A stretch of DNA of 64,000 nt from Calditerrivibrio nitroreducens DSM 19672 (GTDB taxonomy: Bacteria > Chrysiogenota > Deferribacteres > Deferribacterales > Calditerrivibrionaceae): the NCBI RefSeq assembly GCF_000183405.1, contig NC_014758.1:1116001-1180000 (forward strand). The letters run 5' to 3'. The notes below the pieces were generated by a model that had not been told where the DNA came from, ran no database searches, and saw only the letters and a list, made by a program, of their open reading frames with translations. This document shows, piece by piece, positions 55,442-63,944 of this stretch (positions within the stretch are counted from its first letter, which is position 1; every line of letters begins with the position of its first letter). Both the position numbers and the translations under genes were made by a program.

Positions 55442-56738
55442 TACCATAACGATCATAGGTGGAGGGCTGGCTGGTTCTGAAGCAGCTTTTCAACTGGCGG
55501 AAAAGAAGTTTAATGTAGTTTTATATGAGATGCGACCTCACAAACTTACCGAAGCCCACCAGACAGGTCTGATGGCGGAACTTTTGTGTTCCAACTCTCT
55601 GAAATCGATCGATATTACAAACTCAAATGGGTTGCTGAAAAAAGAGTTGGAGCTTATGGGAAGCCTTTTGATAAAAATAGCCTATGAAACCAGAATCCCA
55701 GCTGGCAATGCCCTTTCAGTTGATAGAAAGCTATTTGCAGAAAAAGTCACAAATATCTTAGAAAACCATCCCAACATTACAATAATTCGTGAAGAGATAA
55801 CAGAGATCCCCAATTCCAGGCCATTAATAATAGCTACGGGTCCACTTACCAGCGAAAATTTTGCCAGAAATTTAATAAACCTTACAAAAGATCATCTATT
55901 CTTTTATGACGCCATTTCACCAATAGTGGATGCCGATACGATCAACTATGAAAAGGTATTCTTCAAAAGTAGATATGACAAAGGGGATGCAGACTATCTA
56001 AACTGCCCTATGACCAGAGAGGAGTATGAAAAATTCTACTTTGAACTTATAAATGCAGAAAAGGTTGAGTTTAGATCGTTTGAAAAGGCTAAATATTATG
56101 AAAATTGTATACCCATCGAAGAGCTTGCTTCAAGGGGATTTAAAACGCTTATATTTGGCCCCATGCGTCCTGTAGGGCTTGAAAACCCCATCACAGGAGA
56201 GAAATATTACGCTGTAGTGCAGCTGAGGAAGGAAAATAAAGAGGGGACTGCTTACAATATCGTAGGTTTCCAAACAAAAATGAAGATACAGGAGCAGAAG
56301 AGGGTTTTTAGACTTATCCCCGGGCTTGAAAACGTAGAATTTTTAAGATATGGTTCGATTCATAGGAATACATACATCAATGCTCCGAATATACTCGAAG
56401 ATAACTACAAAATAAGAGGTGAAGATATATATTTTGCTGGGCAGATATCTGGCGTGGAGGGTTATGTTGAATCGATCGCCAGTGGATTGACGGTGGCTTT
56501 CGATATATATCATAGATACCTACATAAATCTCCTCTAAAATTACCTGAAGATACGGCGCTTTTTTCTTTACAAAATTACGTATCACACTCAGAACCTAAA
56601 AATTTCTCCCCTTCCAACTTCCATTTTGGAATGCTTTCTAGCATTGAGGGGATTAAGGACAAAAATTTAAAAAAGCAGAGGCAGGCAGAAAGAGCACTTA
56701 TAAAGATAGAGGATTTCTTAAGAGATCTAAAGATATGA
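55416..56738 (+). CDS. trmFO: Folate-dependent tRNA (uracil-54-C5) methyltransferase TrmFO
   Basis: 440 residues. Uses methylenetetrahydrofolate and FAD to make ribothymidine at position 54 of tRNA. ITIIGGGLAGSEAAFQLAEK is the FAD motif. MRPHKLTEAHQTGLMAELLC then SNSLKS, and AGNALSVDRKLFA, are family blocks, as are ALIFGP-like FGPMRPVGLENP and FAGQISGVEGYVESIASG. The start at ATG 55416 lies inside the end of topA, with AGGA just before it at short spacing; no later start retains the FAD motif context. xerC follows with a 4-bp overlap. Confidence 0.97.
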   Translation: MAVYPLKNNTITIIGGGLAGSEAAFQLAEKKFNVVLYEMRPHKLTEAHQTGLMAELLCSNSLKSIDITNSNGLLKKELELMGSLLIKIAYETRIPAGNALSVDRKLFAEKVTNILENHPNITIIREEITEIPNSRPLIIATGPLTSENFARNLINLTKDHLFFYDAISPIVDADTINYEKVFFKSRYDKGDADYLNCPMTREEYEKFYFELINAEKVEFRSFEKAKYYENCIPIEELASRGFKTLIFGPMRPVGLENPITGEKYYAVVQLRKENKEGTAYNIVGFQTKMKIQEQKRVFRLIPGLENVEFLRYGSIHRNTYINAPNILEDNYKIRGEDIYFAGQISGVEGYVESIASGLTVAFDIYHRYLHKSPLKLPEDTALFSLQNYVSHSEPKNFSPSNFHFGMLSSIEGIKDKNLKKQRQAERALIKIEDFLRDLKI

Positions 56739-57637
56739 ATTTGATAGAAGCTGTGGATAGCTTTGGTAATTTTCTTAAAATAGAAAAAAATGCCAGTGAC
56801 CATACCATAAGATCATACATGAACGATCTGGTGGAGCTAATCAATTTCGTGAAGGATGAATCAATAGATATCAAAGAAATAGATTTTTTCGCACTAAGAG
56901 GCTACATAACGACACTGTACGATAGAAGTCTCAGTAAAAGCTCCATAGAGAGAAAGATATCCACGATAAAATCTTTTTTTAAATTTCTTACCCAAAAAGG
57001 TTACTTAGAAGAAAATCATGCCAGAATGCTTAAATTTCCTAAAAAAGAGAAAAAACTCTTCAAAGTGTTCAACATAGATGATCTCTTCACACTGCTGGAG
57101 CTTCCGGATAAAAATACCCCACAGGGGATAAGGGATGCCCTGTTGATGGAGCTTATGTATGGTACAGGGGTAAGGGTTTCTGAGCTCGTCGGAATTAAGA
57201 TAGATGATATCGATTTTCAGGGGTTAAGGGTTAGGGTGAGGGGTAAGGGGAAAAAAGAAAGGATGATACCTCTTGCAGAATTTCATATAGATTTTATAAA
57301 AAAATACCTTGCCACAAGGGATGATATCCCCAAAAGCCGCACCATAAAAACGGATAAACTTTTTATAAACAAAAATGGTACATCCCTTTCCGATAGAAGT
57401 GTAAGAAGAATAGTGGAGAAATATCTCAAAATGGCAGGGCTCCCCCTCGATTTTTCCCCCCACTCCTTCAGGCATTCCTTTGCCACACATATGTTGGAAA
57501 GCGGTGCAGATCTAAGGACGATACAATCATTGTTGGGTCACTCCTCACTTTCCACAACCCAGAAATACACACACCTTAATCTTTCAGACATTTTAAAAAT
57601 CTACGATGAAGCACACCCTTTTGCCAGAAAGAGATGA
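56735..57637 (+). CDS. xerC: Tyrosine recombinase XerC
   Basis: 300 residues, the usual length. Resolves chromosome dimers at dif with XerD. The N-terminal SAM-like domain (residues 5-90) is followed by the catalytic domain: Arg in MYGTGVRVSELVGI, the beta-hairpin RVRGKGKKERMIPL with the catalytic Lys, HSFRHSFATHMLESGADL (H-x-x-R) and GHSSLSTTQKYTHL with the nucleophilic Tyr. The DNA for the beta-hairpin forms a G-rich motif unusual for this genome. It ends one base before rtcB ends on the other strand. Confidence 0.94.
   Translation: MNLIEAVDSFGNFLKIEKNASDHTIRSYMNDLVELINFVKDESIDIKEIDFFALRGYITTLYDRSLSKSSIERKISTIKSFFKFLTQKGYLEENHARMLKFPKKEKKLFKVFNIDDLFTLLELPDKNTPQGIRDALLMELMYGTGVRVSELVGIKIDDIDFQGLRVRVRGKGKKERMIPLAEFHIDFIKKYLATRDDIPKSRTIKTDKLFINKNGTSLSDRSVRRIVEKYLKMAGLPLDFSPHSFRHSFATHMLESGADLRTIQSLLGHSSLSTTQKYTHLNLSDILKIYDEAHPFARKR
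57220..57250 (+). other. Predicted G-quadruplex motif inside xerC
   Basis: Five runs of three to four G are separated by 3-4 bases: GGGG (57220), GGG (57228), GGG (57234), GGGG (57240), GGGG (57247). The spacers TTA, TTA, TGA and TAA resemble telomere repeats. It stands out in a genome with few G runs. Confidence 0.75.
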
Positions 57638-58735
57638 TTACTCCGCCGCTTTAAAGTTGTAAACCGGGATAAGTCTTTCCAGTATTTCTACTGTCTCACC
57701 AATACTTTTAATGATTTCATCCGGCGATTTGTATGCCTGAGGAGCCTCATCAAGGGTCCATTTATTAATGGTGGTACTGAATACCCCCTTCATCGCCTCT
57801 TTGAACTGCTCCAGTGTTATAACCTCTTTAGCTTTGTTTCTTGACATAATCCTCCCTGCTCCATGTGGGGCTGAAAAATTCCAGTTTGGATTCCCCTTCC
57901 CCAGACATATCAGGGAACCATCTTTCATATTAAGCGGTATCAAAATCCTTTCCCCCTTTTTTGCAGACACTGCACCTTTTCTCAAAATACTATTATCGAT
58001 ATCGATGTAATTGTGAATTGTATGGAAAGAATCAAGAGCTTCCAGCTTCATTTTGTCGATAATTATCTCCGCCATAGATTCTCTGTTTATCTTTGCATAA
58101 TTTTGCATAATTTTCATATCATTCAGATAATTCTCCATCTCCTCACCTTCAAGATACTCCAAACCATTTGCAATTTTTATCCCCTTCTTCTGGCAGATCT
58201 TTTTTGCGAGACTCTGATAGTATTCCGCCACCTGCTTACCAGGATGTCTACTGCCGGAGTGAATTATTAGATAATACCCCTCCCCTTTCGCCACTTCAAT
58301 AAAGTGATTACCTCCACCAAGAGTACCAATGCTTAGATATCCCCTTTGAATATCAACTTCTTTTTTCGACTTCAGTTTATCGATCTCAATCTCCTCAACT
58401 CTTTTATAAGTTTTGTTTCTCACAGACTTCCCACTTGGGATAAAGTTTTTGATAATTTCGTCAAGTAGTTCTGGATCTTTAAAATCCTTTAACTTCACCA
58501 CATACATTCCACACCCTATATCCACCCCCACCAGGTTAGGCACAATCTTATCCTTTATCGTCATGGTTGTACCAATAACGCAGCCGGCACCGGCGTGACA
58601 ATCGGGCATTATTCTGATTTTTGAATTTTTGGCTATCACACTATTGCAAAGATTCTTCACCTGTGATATTGTGGTTTCATCCACATTATCGGTAAAAATA
58701 TCAGCTTCTCCAAAATCACCTTTGATTCTCAGCAT
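57638..58735 (-). CDS. rtcB: RNA-splicing ligase RtcB
   Basis: 365 residues, a short bacterial RtcB. Joins RNA 2',3'-cyclic phosphate and 5'-OH ends using GTP and manganese. Metal- and GTP-binding blocks: RIMPDCHAGAGCVIGTT, VGVDIGCGMYVV, GTLGGGNHFIEV, IIHSGSRHPGKQ and the guanylylated His in FSAPHGAGRIMSR. The C-terminus (DEAPQAYKSPDEI) is normal. No archease or rtcA is next to it. It meets xerC end to end with no gap. Confidence 0.95.
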   Translation of the reverse strand: MLRIKGDFGEADIFTDNVDETTISQVKNLCNSVIAKNSKIRIMPDCHAGAGCVIGTTMTIKDKIVPNLVGVDIGCGMYVVKLKDFKDPELLDEIIKNFIPSGKSVRNKTYKRVEEIEIDKLKSKKEVDIQRGYLSIGTLGGGNHFIEVAKGEGYYLIIHSGSRHPGKQVAEYYQSLAKKICQKKGIKIANGLEYLEGEEMENYLNDMKIMQNYAKINRESMAEIIIDKMKLEALDSFHTIHNYIDIDNSILRKGAVSAKKGERILIPLNMKDGSLICLGKGNPNWNFSAPHGAGRIMSRNKAKEVITLEQFKEAMKGVFSTTINKWTLDEAPQAYKSPDEIIKSIGETVEILERLIPVYNFKAAE

Positions 58736-58752
58736 CTAAACTCCATTTTAAT

Positions 58753-58780
58753 TTGATTTTTTTATATTATATTATATAAT
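58753..58780 (+). promoter_or_regulatory. Predicted promoter of the DUF3617 gene
   Basis: TTGATT (58753-58758) and TATAAT (58775-58780) are 16 bp apart, 35 bp before the start codon. The region between the divergent rtcB and DUF3617 genes is almost pure AT. Confidence 0.5.
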
Positions 58781-58815
58781 TTATTATCTTACCATAAAAC
58801 CTGTAGGGGGTAAAT

Positions 58816-59235
58816 ATGTTTAAAAAAATTTTTTGTGTCTTTTCATTGGTTATCTTCTTTTCCATCAATATTTATGCTGCTCCAAAAGACTTCAAGGAGG
58901 GGCTCTGGGAAGTTACGATGAAAATGAGTGGTATGGGTGGATTCAGTCTACCTGAAACAAAATATACCATCTGTATGAAAAAAGATAATTATGTCCCATC
59001 CGAACCGGCGGACAAAAATAACCAACAAAATTGCAAAACATACGACATAAAAGTAAAAGGGAATACAGTTTACTGGAAAATCGAATGTAAATCCGACGGT
59101 GTCGTCACAAAAGGAACTGGTGAAATGACGTATAAAGGTAACAACTTTGAAGGGAAAACAGTGATAGAGCAGCCAGGGATGAAGATTATTCAAACACTAA
59201 AAGGTAAATGGATAGGTGAATGTAAAGGAAAATAG
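58816..59235 (+). CDS. Secreted DUF3617 protein
   Basis: 139 residues. The signal peptide ends near NIYA (about residue 21). The mature part begins with the family block GLWEVTMKMSGMGG, then ETKYTICMKKD, three further Cys (NCKTYD, IECKS, GECKG), and GTGEMTYKGNNFEGKT. DUF3617 proteins are small periplasmic or exported proteins of unknown function; the Cys pairs probably form disulfides. GGGGG lies 5 bases before the ATG. Expressed alone, with pgsA converging on it. Confidence 0.88.
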   Translation: MFKKIFCVFSLVIFFSINIYAAPKDFKEGLWEVTMKMSGMGGFSLPETKYTICMKKDNYVPSEPADKNNQQNCKTYDIKVKGNTVYWKIECKSDGVVTKGTGEMTYKGNNFEGKTVIEQPGMKIIQTLKGKWIGECKGK

Positions 59236-59316
59236 TCAAACCTTTCTCTGATTTACCTGATCATAGTCTGTTTTACAACTTTTATAGTGTTGCTGCGTCT
59301 TCTGTGACCTAAAATT

Positions 59317-59856
59317 TTAGTTTTTAACTGTATAAAAAACTATTGATAAAAATGCAAAAAAGGTAGTTATGATGTATAAATAGTGTAAAACTATCCCTAA
59401 AAAAGGAAAGAAATAAGATAGCATATACATTACAACGGTGAGATATTCCATAAACATCGTAACCTTACCTATAAATAATGTTTCAACAATGAATCTCTTT
59501 CTAAAAAGGTAAATAACAACTATACCCACCACAAGATAAAGCTCTTTTATGAGTATCACCACAGCAAAATAAAAAGGGATACTGTATGTTACCTGAAATA
59601 ATCCAGCCACAAAAATAGTCGTCATTATAACAACTTTATCCGCCAGAGGGTCTAAAAATTTACCCAATTTTGTAATCTGATTAAACTTTCTGGCAATAAA
59701 ACCATCCATAAAATCTGAAATAGCCATAAATAGAAACAGGATGGAAGCAGTGGCCATTTCACCAATAAAGATATAGTACCCAAAGAAAGGAATAGTCGCT
59801 ATTCTCCCTATCGTTATTATATTGGGGATGGTAAAATAATCTTTGACTAAACTCAT
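59317..59856 (-). CDS. pgsA: CDP-diacylglycerol-glycerol-3-phosphate 3-phosphatidyltransferase
   Basis: 179 residues with about five membrane segments. Makes phosphatidylglycerol phosphate. The CDP-alcohol phosphotransferase signature is complete: SDFMDGFIARKFNQITKLGK and FLDPLADKVV (D-G-x2-A-R-x8-G-x3-D-x3-D). The N-terminus IPNIITIGRIATIPFFGYY is typical of PgsA. A divergent radical SAM gene starts 22 bp away. Confidence 0.94.
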   Translation of the reverse strand: MSLVKDYFTIPNIITIGRIATIPFFGYYIFIGEMATASILFLFMAISDFMDGFIARKFNQITKLGKFLDPLADKVVIMTTIFVAGLFQVTYSIPFYFAVVILIKELYLVVGIVVIYLFRKRFIVETLFIGKVTMFMEYLTVVMYMLSYFFPFLGIVLHYLYIITTFFAFLSIVFYTVKN

Positions 59857-59878
59857 ATAAATATTATACTATAATATT

Positions 59879-61561
59879 ATGTTTTTGCCAATAAATCAAA
59901 AAGATTTAAAAAAATTAGGTATCAACCAATTAGATATAATATTCGTCACAGGGGATTGTTATATAGACTCACCCTACTGCGGAGTGGCTCTGCTTGGAAA
60001 GTATTTATACAAAAATGGATTTACAGTGGGAATAGTATCCCAACCCAGATTAGATACAGACGAAGATATAATGAAGCTAGGTACACCAAGGCTATTCTGG
60101 GGGGTGACAGCCGGCTCAGTGGATTCGATGGTGGCAAATTATACACCACTACGTAAAAAGAGAAAAGAAGATGATTTCACCCCCGGCGGAATAAATAACA
60201 AACGTCCTGATAGAGCAACTATTGCCTACGTAAATCTCATTAAAAGATATGACCGGTTTAAAAAACCGATTATTATAGGTGGCATCGAAGCGAGCTTAAG
60301 AAGGGTAGCACACTATGATTACTGGGACGACAAAATAAGAAAATCGATCCTTTTTGATTCAAAAGCAGATATTCTTGTATACGGTATGGGGGAGATAACA
60401 CTTTTGGAACTTACCAAAAGATTGGCAAATAACGAGGATTTCAGGGACATAAGAGGAATATGTTACATCGATAAAACACCAAAAGAAGATTTCATACTTT
60501 TACCATCTTTTGATGAGGTTTCATCAGACAAAGACAGGTTCATCGATATGTTTAACTTATTTTATGAAAATAACGACCCTATTACCGCAAAAGGGTTGTG
60601 CCAGAAGCATATCGATAGATTCTTAATTCACAATCCACCCCAAAGAATTCTTACCCAGAAAGAGCTTGACGAAATTTATGAGCTTGAATTCGAACATGAC
60701 ATACCACCTGAACTAAAAAAATTGGGGAAAGTAAAAGCGCTGGATACTATAAAATTTTCAATTACCATAAATCGAGGTTGTTACGGTGAGTGCAACTTCT
60801 GTGCAATAACGGTTCATCAGGGGGCTACAGTAGTTAGTCGAAGTAAAAGATCTATCATCAACGAGATAAAAAAGATTTCAAAGCTAAAAAATTTCGATGG
60901 TATCATAAGGGATATAGGTGGCCCCACAGCCAATATGTATGAAATTGAATGTACGAAAAAGCTGAAATCTGGTAAGTGCAAAGACAAAAGGTGCCTTTTC
61001 CCAAATCCCTGCAAATCTCTTAAAATAGATCACTCACCTCTCATTTCCCTTTTAGAAGAGATACGAAGGGTACCATCCATCAAAAAGGCTTTTGTAGCCT
61101 CAGGAATCAGGTATGATATGGTATTAAACGATAAAGAAAATGGTGGACGATATCTTGAAGATTTAATAGTACATCACACATCCGGCCAGTTGAAAATAGC
61201 ACCAGAACACATTGACCCTAATCTCTTGAGACTCATGGGGAAACCACCCCTGTCAGATTTAAAGAGATTTATAGAAGATTTCTACAAGATATGCAGAAAA
61301 AACCGACTTAAATATTTTCTAACCTACTACTTTATAGCTGCCCACCCCGGATGTGGAACAAAAGAGATGGAAAAACTAAAAAATTACATATCTGAAAATA
61401 TAAGAATAAAACCTGAGCAGGTGCAGATCTTCACTCCACTACCCTCCACTTATTCATCTGTTGTTTATTGGACAGAAAAAGACCCTTTCACAGGAGAAAA
61501 GGTATTTGTGGAAAAGGATTTGAGAAAGAAAAAGCTACAAAAAGAGATTATTACCGTTTAA
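59879..61561 (+). CDS. ygiQ: YgiQ-family (UPF0313) radical SAM protein
   Basis: 560 residues. The N-terminal part has DIIFVTGDCYIDSPYCGVAL, LFWGVTAGSVDSMVANYTP and IIIGGIEASLRRVAHYDYW then DDKIRKSIL, which are diagnostic for UPF0313. The radical SAM motif is INRGCYGECNFCAITVHQG (C-x3-C-x2-C). Extra Cys (CKDKRCLFPNPCKSL) suggest a second metal site, as in the family. Function is unknown. The last 11 bp overlap the end of the convergent EamA gene. Confidence 0.95.
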   Translation: MFLPINQKDLKKLGINQLDIIFVTGDCYIDSPYCGVALLGKYLYKNGFTVGIVSQPRLDTDEDIMKLGTPRLFWGVTAGSVDSMVANYTPLRKKRKEDDFTPGGINNKRPDRATIAYVNLIKRYDRFKKPIIIGGIEASLRRVAHYDYWDDKIRKSILFDSKADILVYGMGEITLLELTKRLANNEDFRDIRGICYIDKTPKEDFILLPSFDEVSSDKDRFIDMFNLFYENNDPITAKGLCQKHIDRFLIHNPPQRILTQKELDEIYELEFEHDIPPELKKLGKVKALDTIKFSITINRGCYGECNFCAITVHQGATVVSRSKRSIINEIKKISKLKNFDGIIRDIGGPTANMYEIECTKKLKSGKCKDKRCLFPNPCKSLKIDHSPLISLLEEIRRVPSIKKAFVASGIRYDMVLNDKENGGRYLEDLIVHHTSGQLKIAPEHIDPNLLRLMGKPPLSDLKRFIEDFYKICRKNRLKYFLTYYFIAAHPGCGTKEMEKLKNYISENIRIKPEQVQIFTPLPSTYSSVVYWTEKDPFTGEKVFVEKDLRKKKLQKEIITV

Positions 61562-62426
61562 CCTTCTTATTTGTCAGCAAAATCCCAAAAAAAACAAGCG
61601 AAATCCCAATAAGATGGAAAAAATAGAGCTTTTCCCCCAAAAAAATTATGGCAAGAATAGTACCAAAAACAGGCATAAGGTGTATAAAAGGGCCAGCTCT
61701 ATTTGCCCCCAGATCCCTTACCGCTCTATTCCAGAAAATAAAAGCCACCACAGATGCAAAAATAGCCACATAACCTATACTTACAATCGTCTTACTGTTT
61801 AACTCAAATCCCCCTTTAATACTATATTCAAGAATATAAAAAGGAAACATGTACAAAAGCCCCAGTATAATAATACCCTGGAGGAATGATAGTGGATGTA
61901 TCTCTTTTGGTAAACTTTTCAAAAGTACAGTATACAAAGCCCAGGTAAGAGCAGCAATAAAAACTAATATATCACCAGGATTAAATTTAAAATTTAAAAT
62001 TCCATCCACACTACCTCTAACCATTATTATCATAATCCCCAGAGTAGATATTATTATCCCTGATATCTGGTTTATTATTGGCTTTTCTCTGTAGATGATA
62101 AGAGATACTAAAAGTATCAGAATTGGAACAAAAGAATTCACAAGGACTGCATTAATGGCAGTGGTATAATGAACTGCAGTATAAATCAATGTATTAAAGC
62201 AGGTAACTCCCAAAAAAGCAAGAAGATTAAAGTATAAAAAACCCTTTTTTATTACCTCTAGATCCCTCCAGAGATATTTTGCGGAAAAAGGTAGTAGAAT
62301 TACCCCAGCGATAAGCCATCGCCAGAATCCCAGAGCAATAGGGGGTACCAATTCATTAATCCCCCTACTCAAAACAAAGTTTCCAGACCAAAAAAGTGCA
62401 GCACCCACGAGTAATAGATATGACAT
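61551..62426 (-). CDS. EamA/DMT-superfamily transporter
   Basis: 291 residues with ten hydrophobic segments in two repeats, the EamA fold. The ATG at 62426 overlaps the stop codon of the upstream selenoprotein (TGATG), so it is translationally coupled to it. Typical blocks are LFWSGNFVLSRGI, GFWRWLIAGVIL and RDLGANRAGPFIHLMPVFGT. Such proteins export amino acids or other metabolites; the substrate is not evident. It follows the panBCD genes. Confidence 0.92.
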   Translation of the reverse strand: MSYLLLVGAALFWSGNFVLSRGINELVPPIALGFWRWLIAGVILLPFSAKYLWRDLEVIKKGFLYFNLLAFLGVTCFNTLIYTAVHYTTAINAVLVNSFVPILILLVSLIIYREKPIINQISGIIISTLGIMIIMVRGSVDGILNFKFNPGDILVFIAALTWALYTVLLKSLPKEIHPLSFLQGIIILGLLYMFPFYILEYSIKGGFELNSKTIVSIGYVAIFASVVAFIFWNRAVRDLGANRAGPFIHLMPVFGTILAIIFLGEKLYFFHLIGISLVFFGILLTNKKVKR

Positions 62427-62737
62427 CAAACAAGACCCAATGCTTCTCTAATTGCATTTTCGATCATTTCTCTACTGGGCATCCCCGATGCCCCATATCG
62501 CCTTCAGGTTATACCAAACCATTCTTTATTCCTCATCTTAGGATCGATATCAACACCATTTATTTGAACTGTGGGGCTTCCAAAAAACTTCCATTGTTTT
62601 GCCTGTTCACTGTTTTCCACTAAAATCGTGTTAATTTTAGCCTCAATTCCAAGATCATTTACCACTTCATTGATGAGCTTTAATGTTTCTGGGGTGGAGC
62701 TACACCCTTCAACATAAATTAGATCAATATTAACCAT
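62426..62737 (-). CDS. Small thioredoxin-like selenoprotein (UGA-encoded Sec78)
   Basis: Read through the TGA at 62506-62504, the gene has 103 residues. Residues 1-77 are thioredoxin-like: LIYVEGCSSTPETLKLINEV (Cys12), then WKFFGSPTVQINGVDIDP. The frame continues as Sec78 then RRYGASGMPSREMIENAIRE to a TGA stop that overlaps the next ATG. As I recall it, the family has Cys at this place (GLSCRLY-like) followed by the same GMPSREMI-like end. A hairpin follows the TGA at SECIS distance. selA and selB are in the same window. It starts 3 bp after panD, with AAAGGTG as ribosome site. Substrate unknown; a thiol or metal redox role is likely. Confidence 0.88.
62477..62493 (-). promoter_or_regulatory. 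Predicted bacterial SECIS hairpin
   Basis: On the minus strand GGGCATC (62493-62487) pairs perfectly with GATGCCC (62483-62477), leaving a GGG loop. The stem starts 10 bases after the TGA, so the G-rich loop lies about 18-20 bases downstream, within the range for SelB-binding SECIS elements. Confidence 0.8.
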
Positions 62738-62740
62738 TTT

Positions 62741-63094
62741 TTACACCTTTATGATCTTGTTGTTTTTGTCCACGTGAACCACCACCGGTTTATAGTTTTT
62801 CAAATCTTCATCGCTATAGATTCCGTAAGAAACTATGATGACGAGATCCCCCTTCTGCACCAATCTGGCAGCTGCTCCATTCAAGCATATCTCTCCACTT
62901 CCCCTTTTACCCACTATAGTATAAGTTGAAAACCTGGCACCGTTTGTGATATTATAGATATCCACCTTTTCGTAAGGCAATATTCCGGAAGCATCAAGCA
63001 GATCTTCATCTATCGTAATGCTTCCCTCATAATTTAAATCTGCATCTGTGACTGTGGCTCTGTGAATCTTTGCTTTAAACATCGTCCTTAGCAT
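62741..63094 (-). CDS. panD: Aspartate 1-decarboxylase proenzyme
   Basis: 117 residues from ATG 63094, which has GAGG six bases upstream; a TTG four codons earlier lies before that site. Self-cleaves at Gly-Ser in [10 protein letters not shown] to form the pyruvoyl group, then makes beta-alanine for pantothenate. [22 protein letters not shown] and [20 protein letters not shown] are diagnostic. It overlaps or abuts the panC stop. Confidence 0.97.
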   Translation of the reverse strand: MLRTMFKAKIHRATVTDADLNYEGSITIDEDLLDASGILPYEKVDIYNITNGARFSTYTIVGKRGSGEICLNGAAARLVQKGDLVIIVSYGIYSDEDLKNYKPVVVHVDKNNKIIKV

Positions 63095-63095
63095 A

Positions 63096-63941
63096 TCACA
63101 CCTCAAATATTTTATTATCTATCAATCTTGTTTTATTTACAAATACAGCTAATGCCAACAAAAAGTTACCCTTTATATCCTCCAGATACTCCAGATTATC
63201 TGGATCCATAATCTCCACATAATCTATCTTCGTGTAAGGGTGTCCAAGAATAAAATCTGACACTTTATCTTTGATCGTTTTGCTATCCCTCACCCCATTT
63301 TTAAGGAGTTCTTCCACCAGCAGAAAGGATCTGTTTAATGAAAGTGCTGATCCTCTTTCCTCTTTCGATAGATATACATTCCTTGAACTCATGGCAAGGC
63401 CATCTTCTTCCCTTACTATAGGCATCGGAACGATATCAACGTCCATGTTAAGATCTTCCACCATCTTTTTTATAACAAGAACCTGCTGATAATCTTTTAA
63501 TCCAAAATACGCCCTTTCAGGTTTTACTATGTTGAATAGTTTGCATACAACAGTTGCAACACCTCTAAAATGGCCTGGTCTCTTGATACCACACAACCTA
63601 TCCGTAATCTTTTCCACATTGACATAAGTCATATAATTATCTGGATAGATCTCCTTCACATCAGGGTAAAATATAACATCCACCGATTCATTCCGAAGAA
63701 GCCCTTCATCCCTATCAAAATCTCTGGGGTATCTATCCAGATCCTCATTAGGACCAAATTGTGTGGGGTTTACAAAAATACTTACAATGGTAATATCATT
63801 ATCTTTTTTTGATCTCCTCACGAGACTGAGATGCCCCTCATGAAGATACCCCATAGTGGGGACAAAGCCTATACGATACCCCTTTTTACTTTTTTCAGCC
63901 ACATAATCCTTCATCTTCTTGATTTCACTGATTATTTCCAT
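63096..63941 (-). CDS. panC: Pantothenate synthetase
   Basis: 281 residues. Condenses pantoate with beta-alanine using [23 protein letters not shown] holds the HIGH-like motif. [50 protein letters not shown] and [11 protein letters not shown] are all family blocks. Its ribosome site GGAG lies in the last codons of the upstream panB, so panB-panC-panD are cotranscribed. Confidence 0.98.
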   Translation of the reverse strand: MEIISEIKKMKDYVAEKSKKGYRIGFVPTMGYLHEGHLSLVRRSKKDNDITIVSIFVNPTQFGPNEDLDRYPRDFDRDEGLLRNESVDVIFYPDVKEIYPDNYMTYVNVEKITDRLCGIKRPGHFRGVATVVCKLFNIVKPERAYFGLKDYQQVLVIKKMVEDLNMDVDIVPMPIVREEDGLAMSSRNVYLSKEERGSALSLNRSFLLVEELLKNGVRDSKTIKDKVSDFILGHPYTKIDYVEIMDPDNLEYLEDIKGNFLLALAVFVNKTRLIDNKIFEV

Positions 63942-63944
63942 ATA

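Noticed and set aside
59236-59316. Terminator between the DUF3617 gene and pgsA
   Set aside because: Only the short AT palindrome CTAAAATTTTAG is seen, overlapping the pgsA stop. It has no GC stem.
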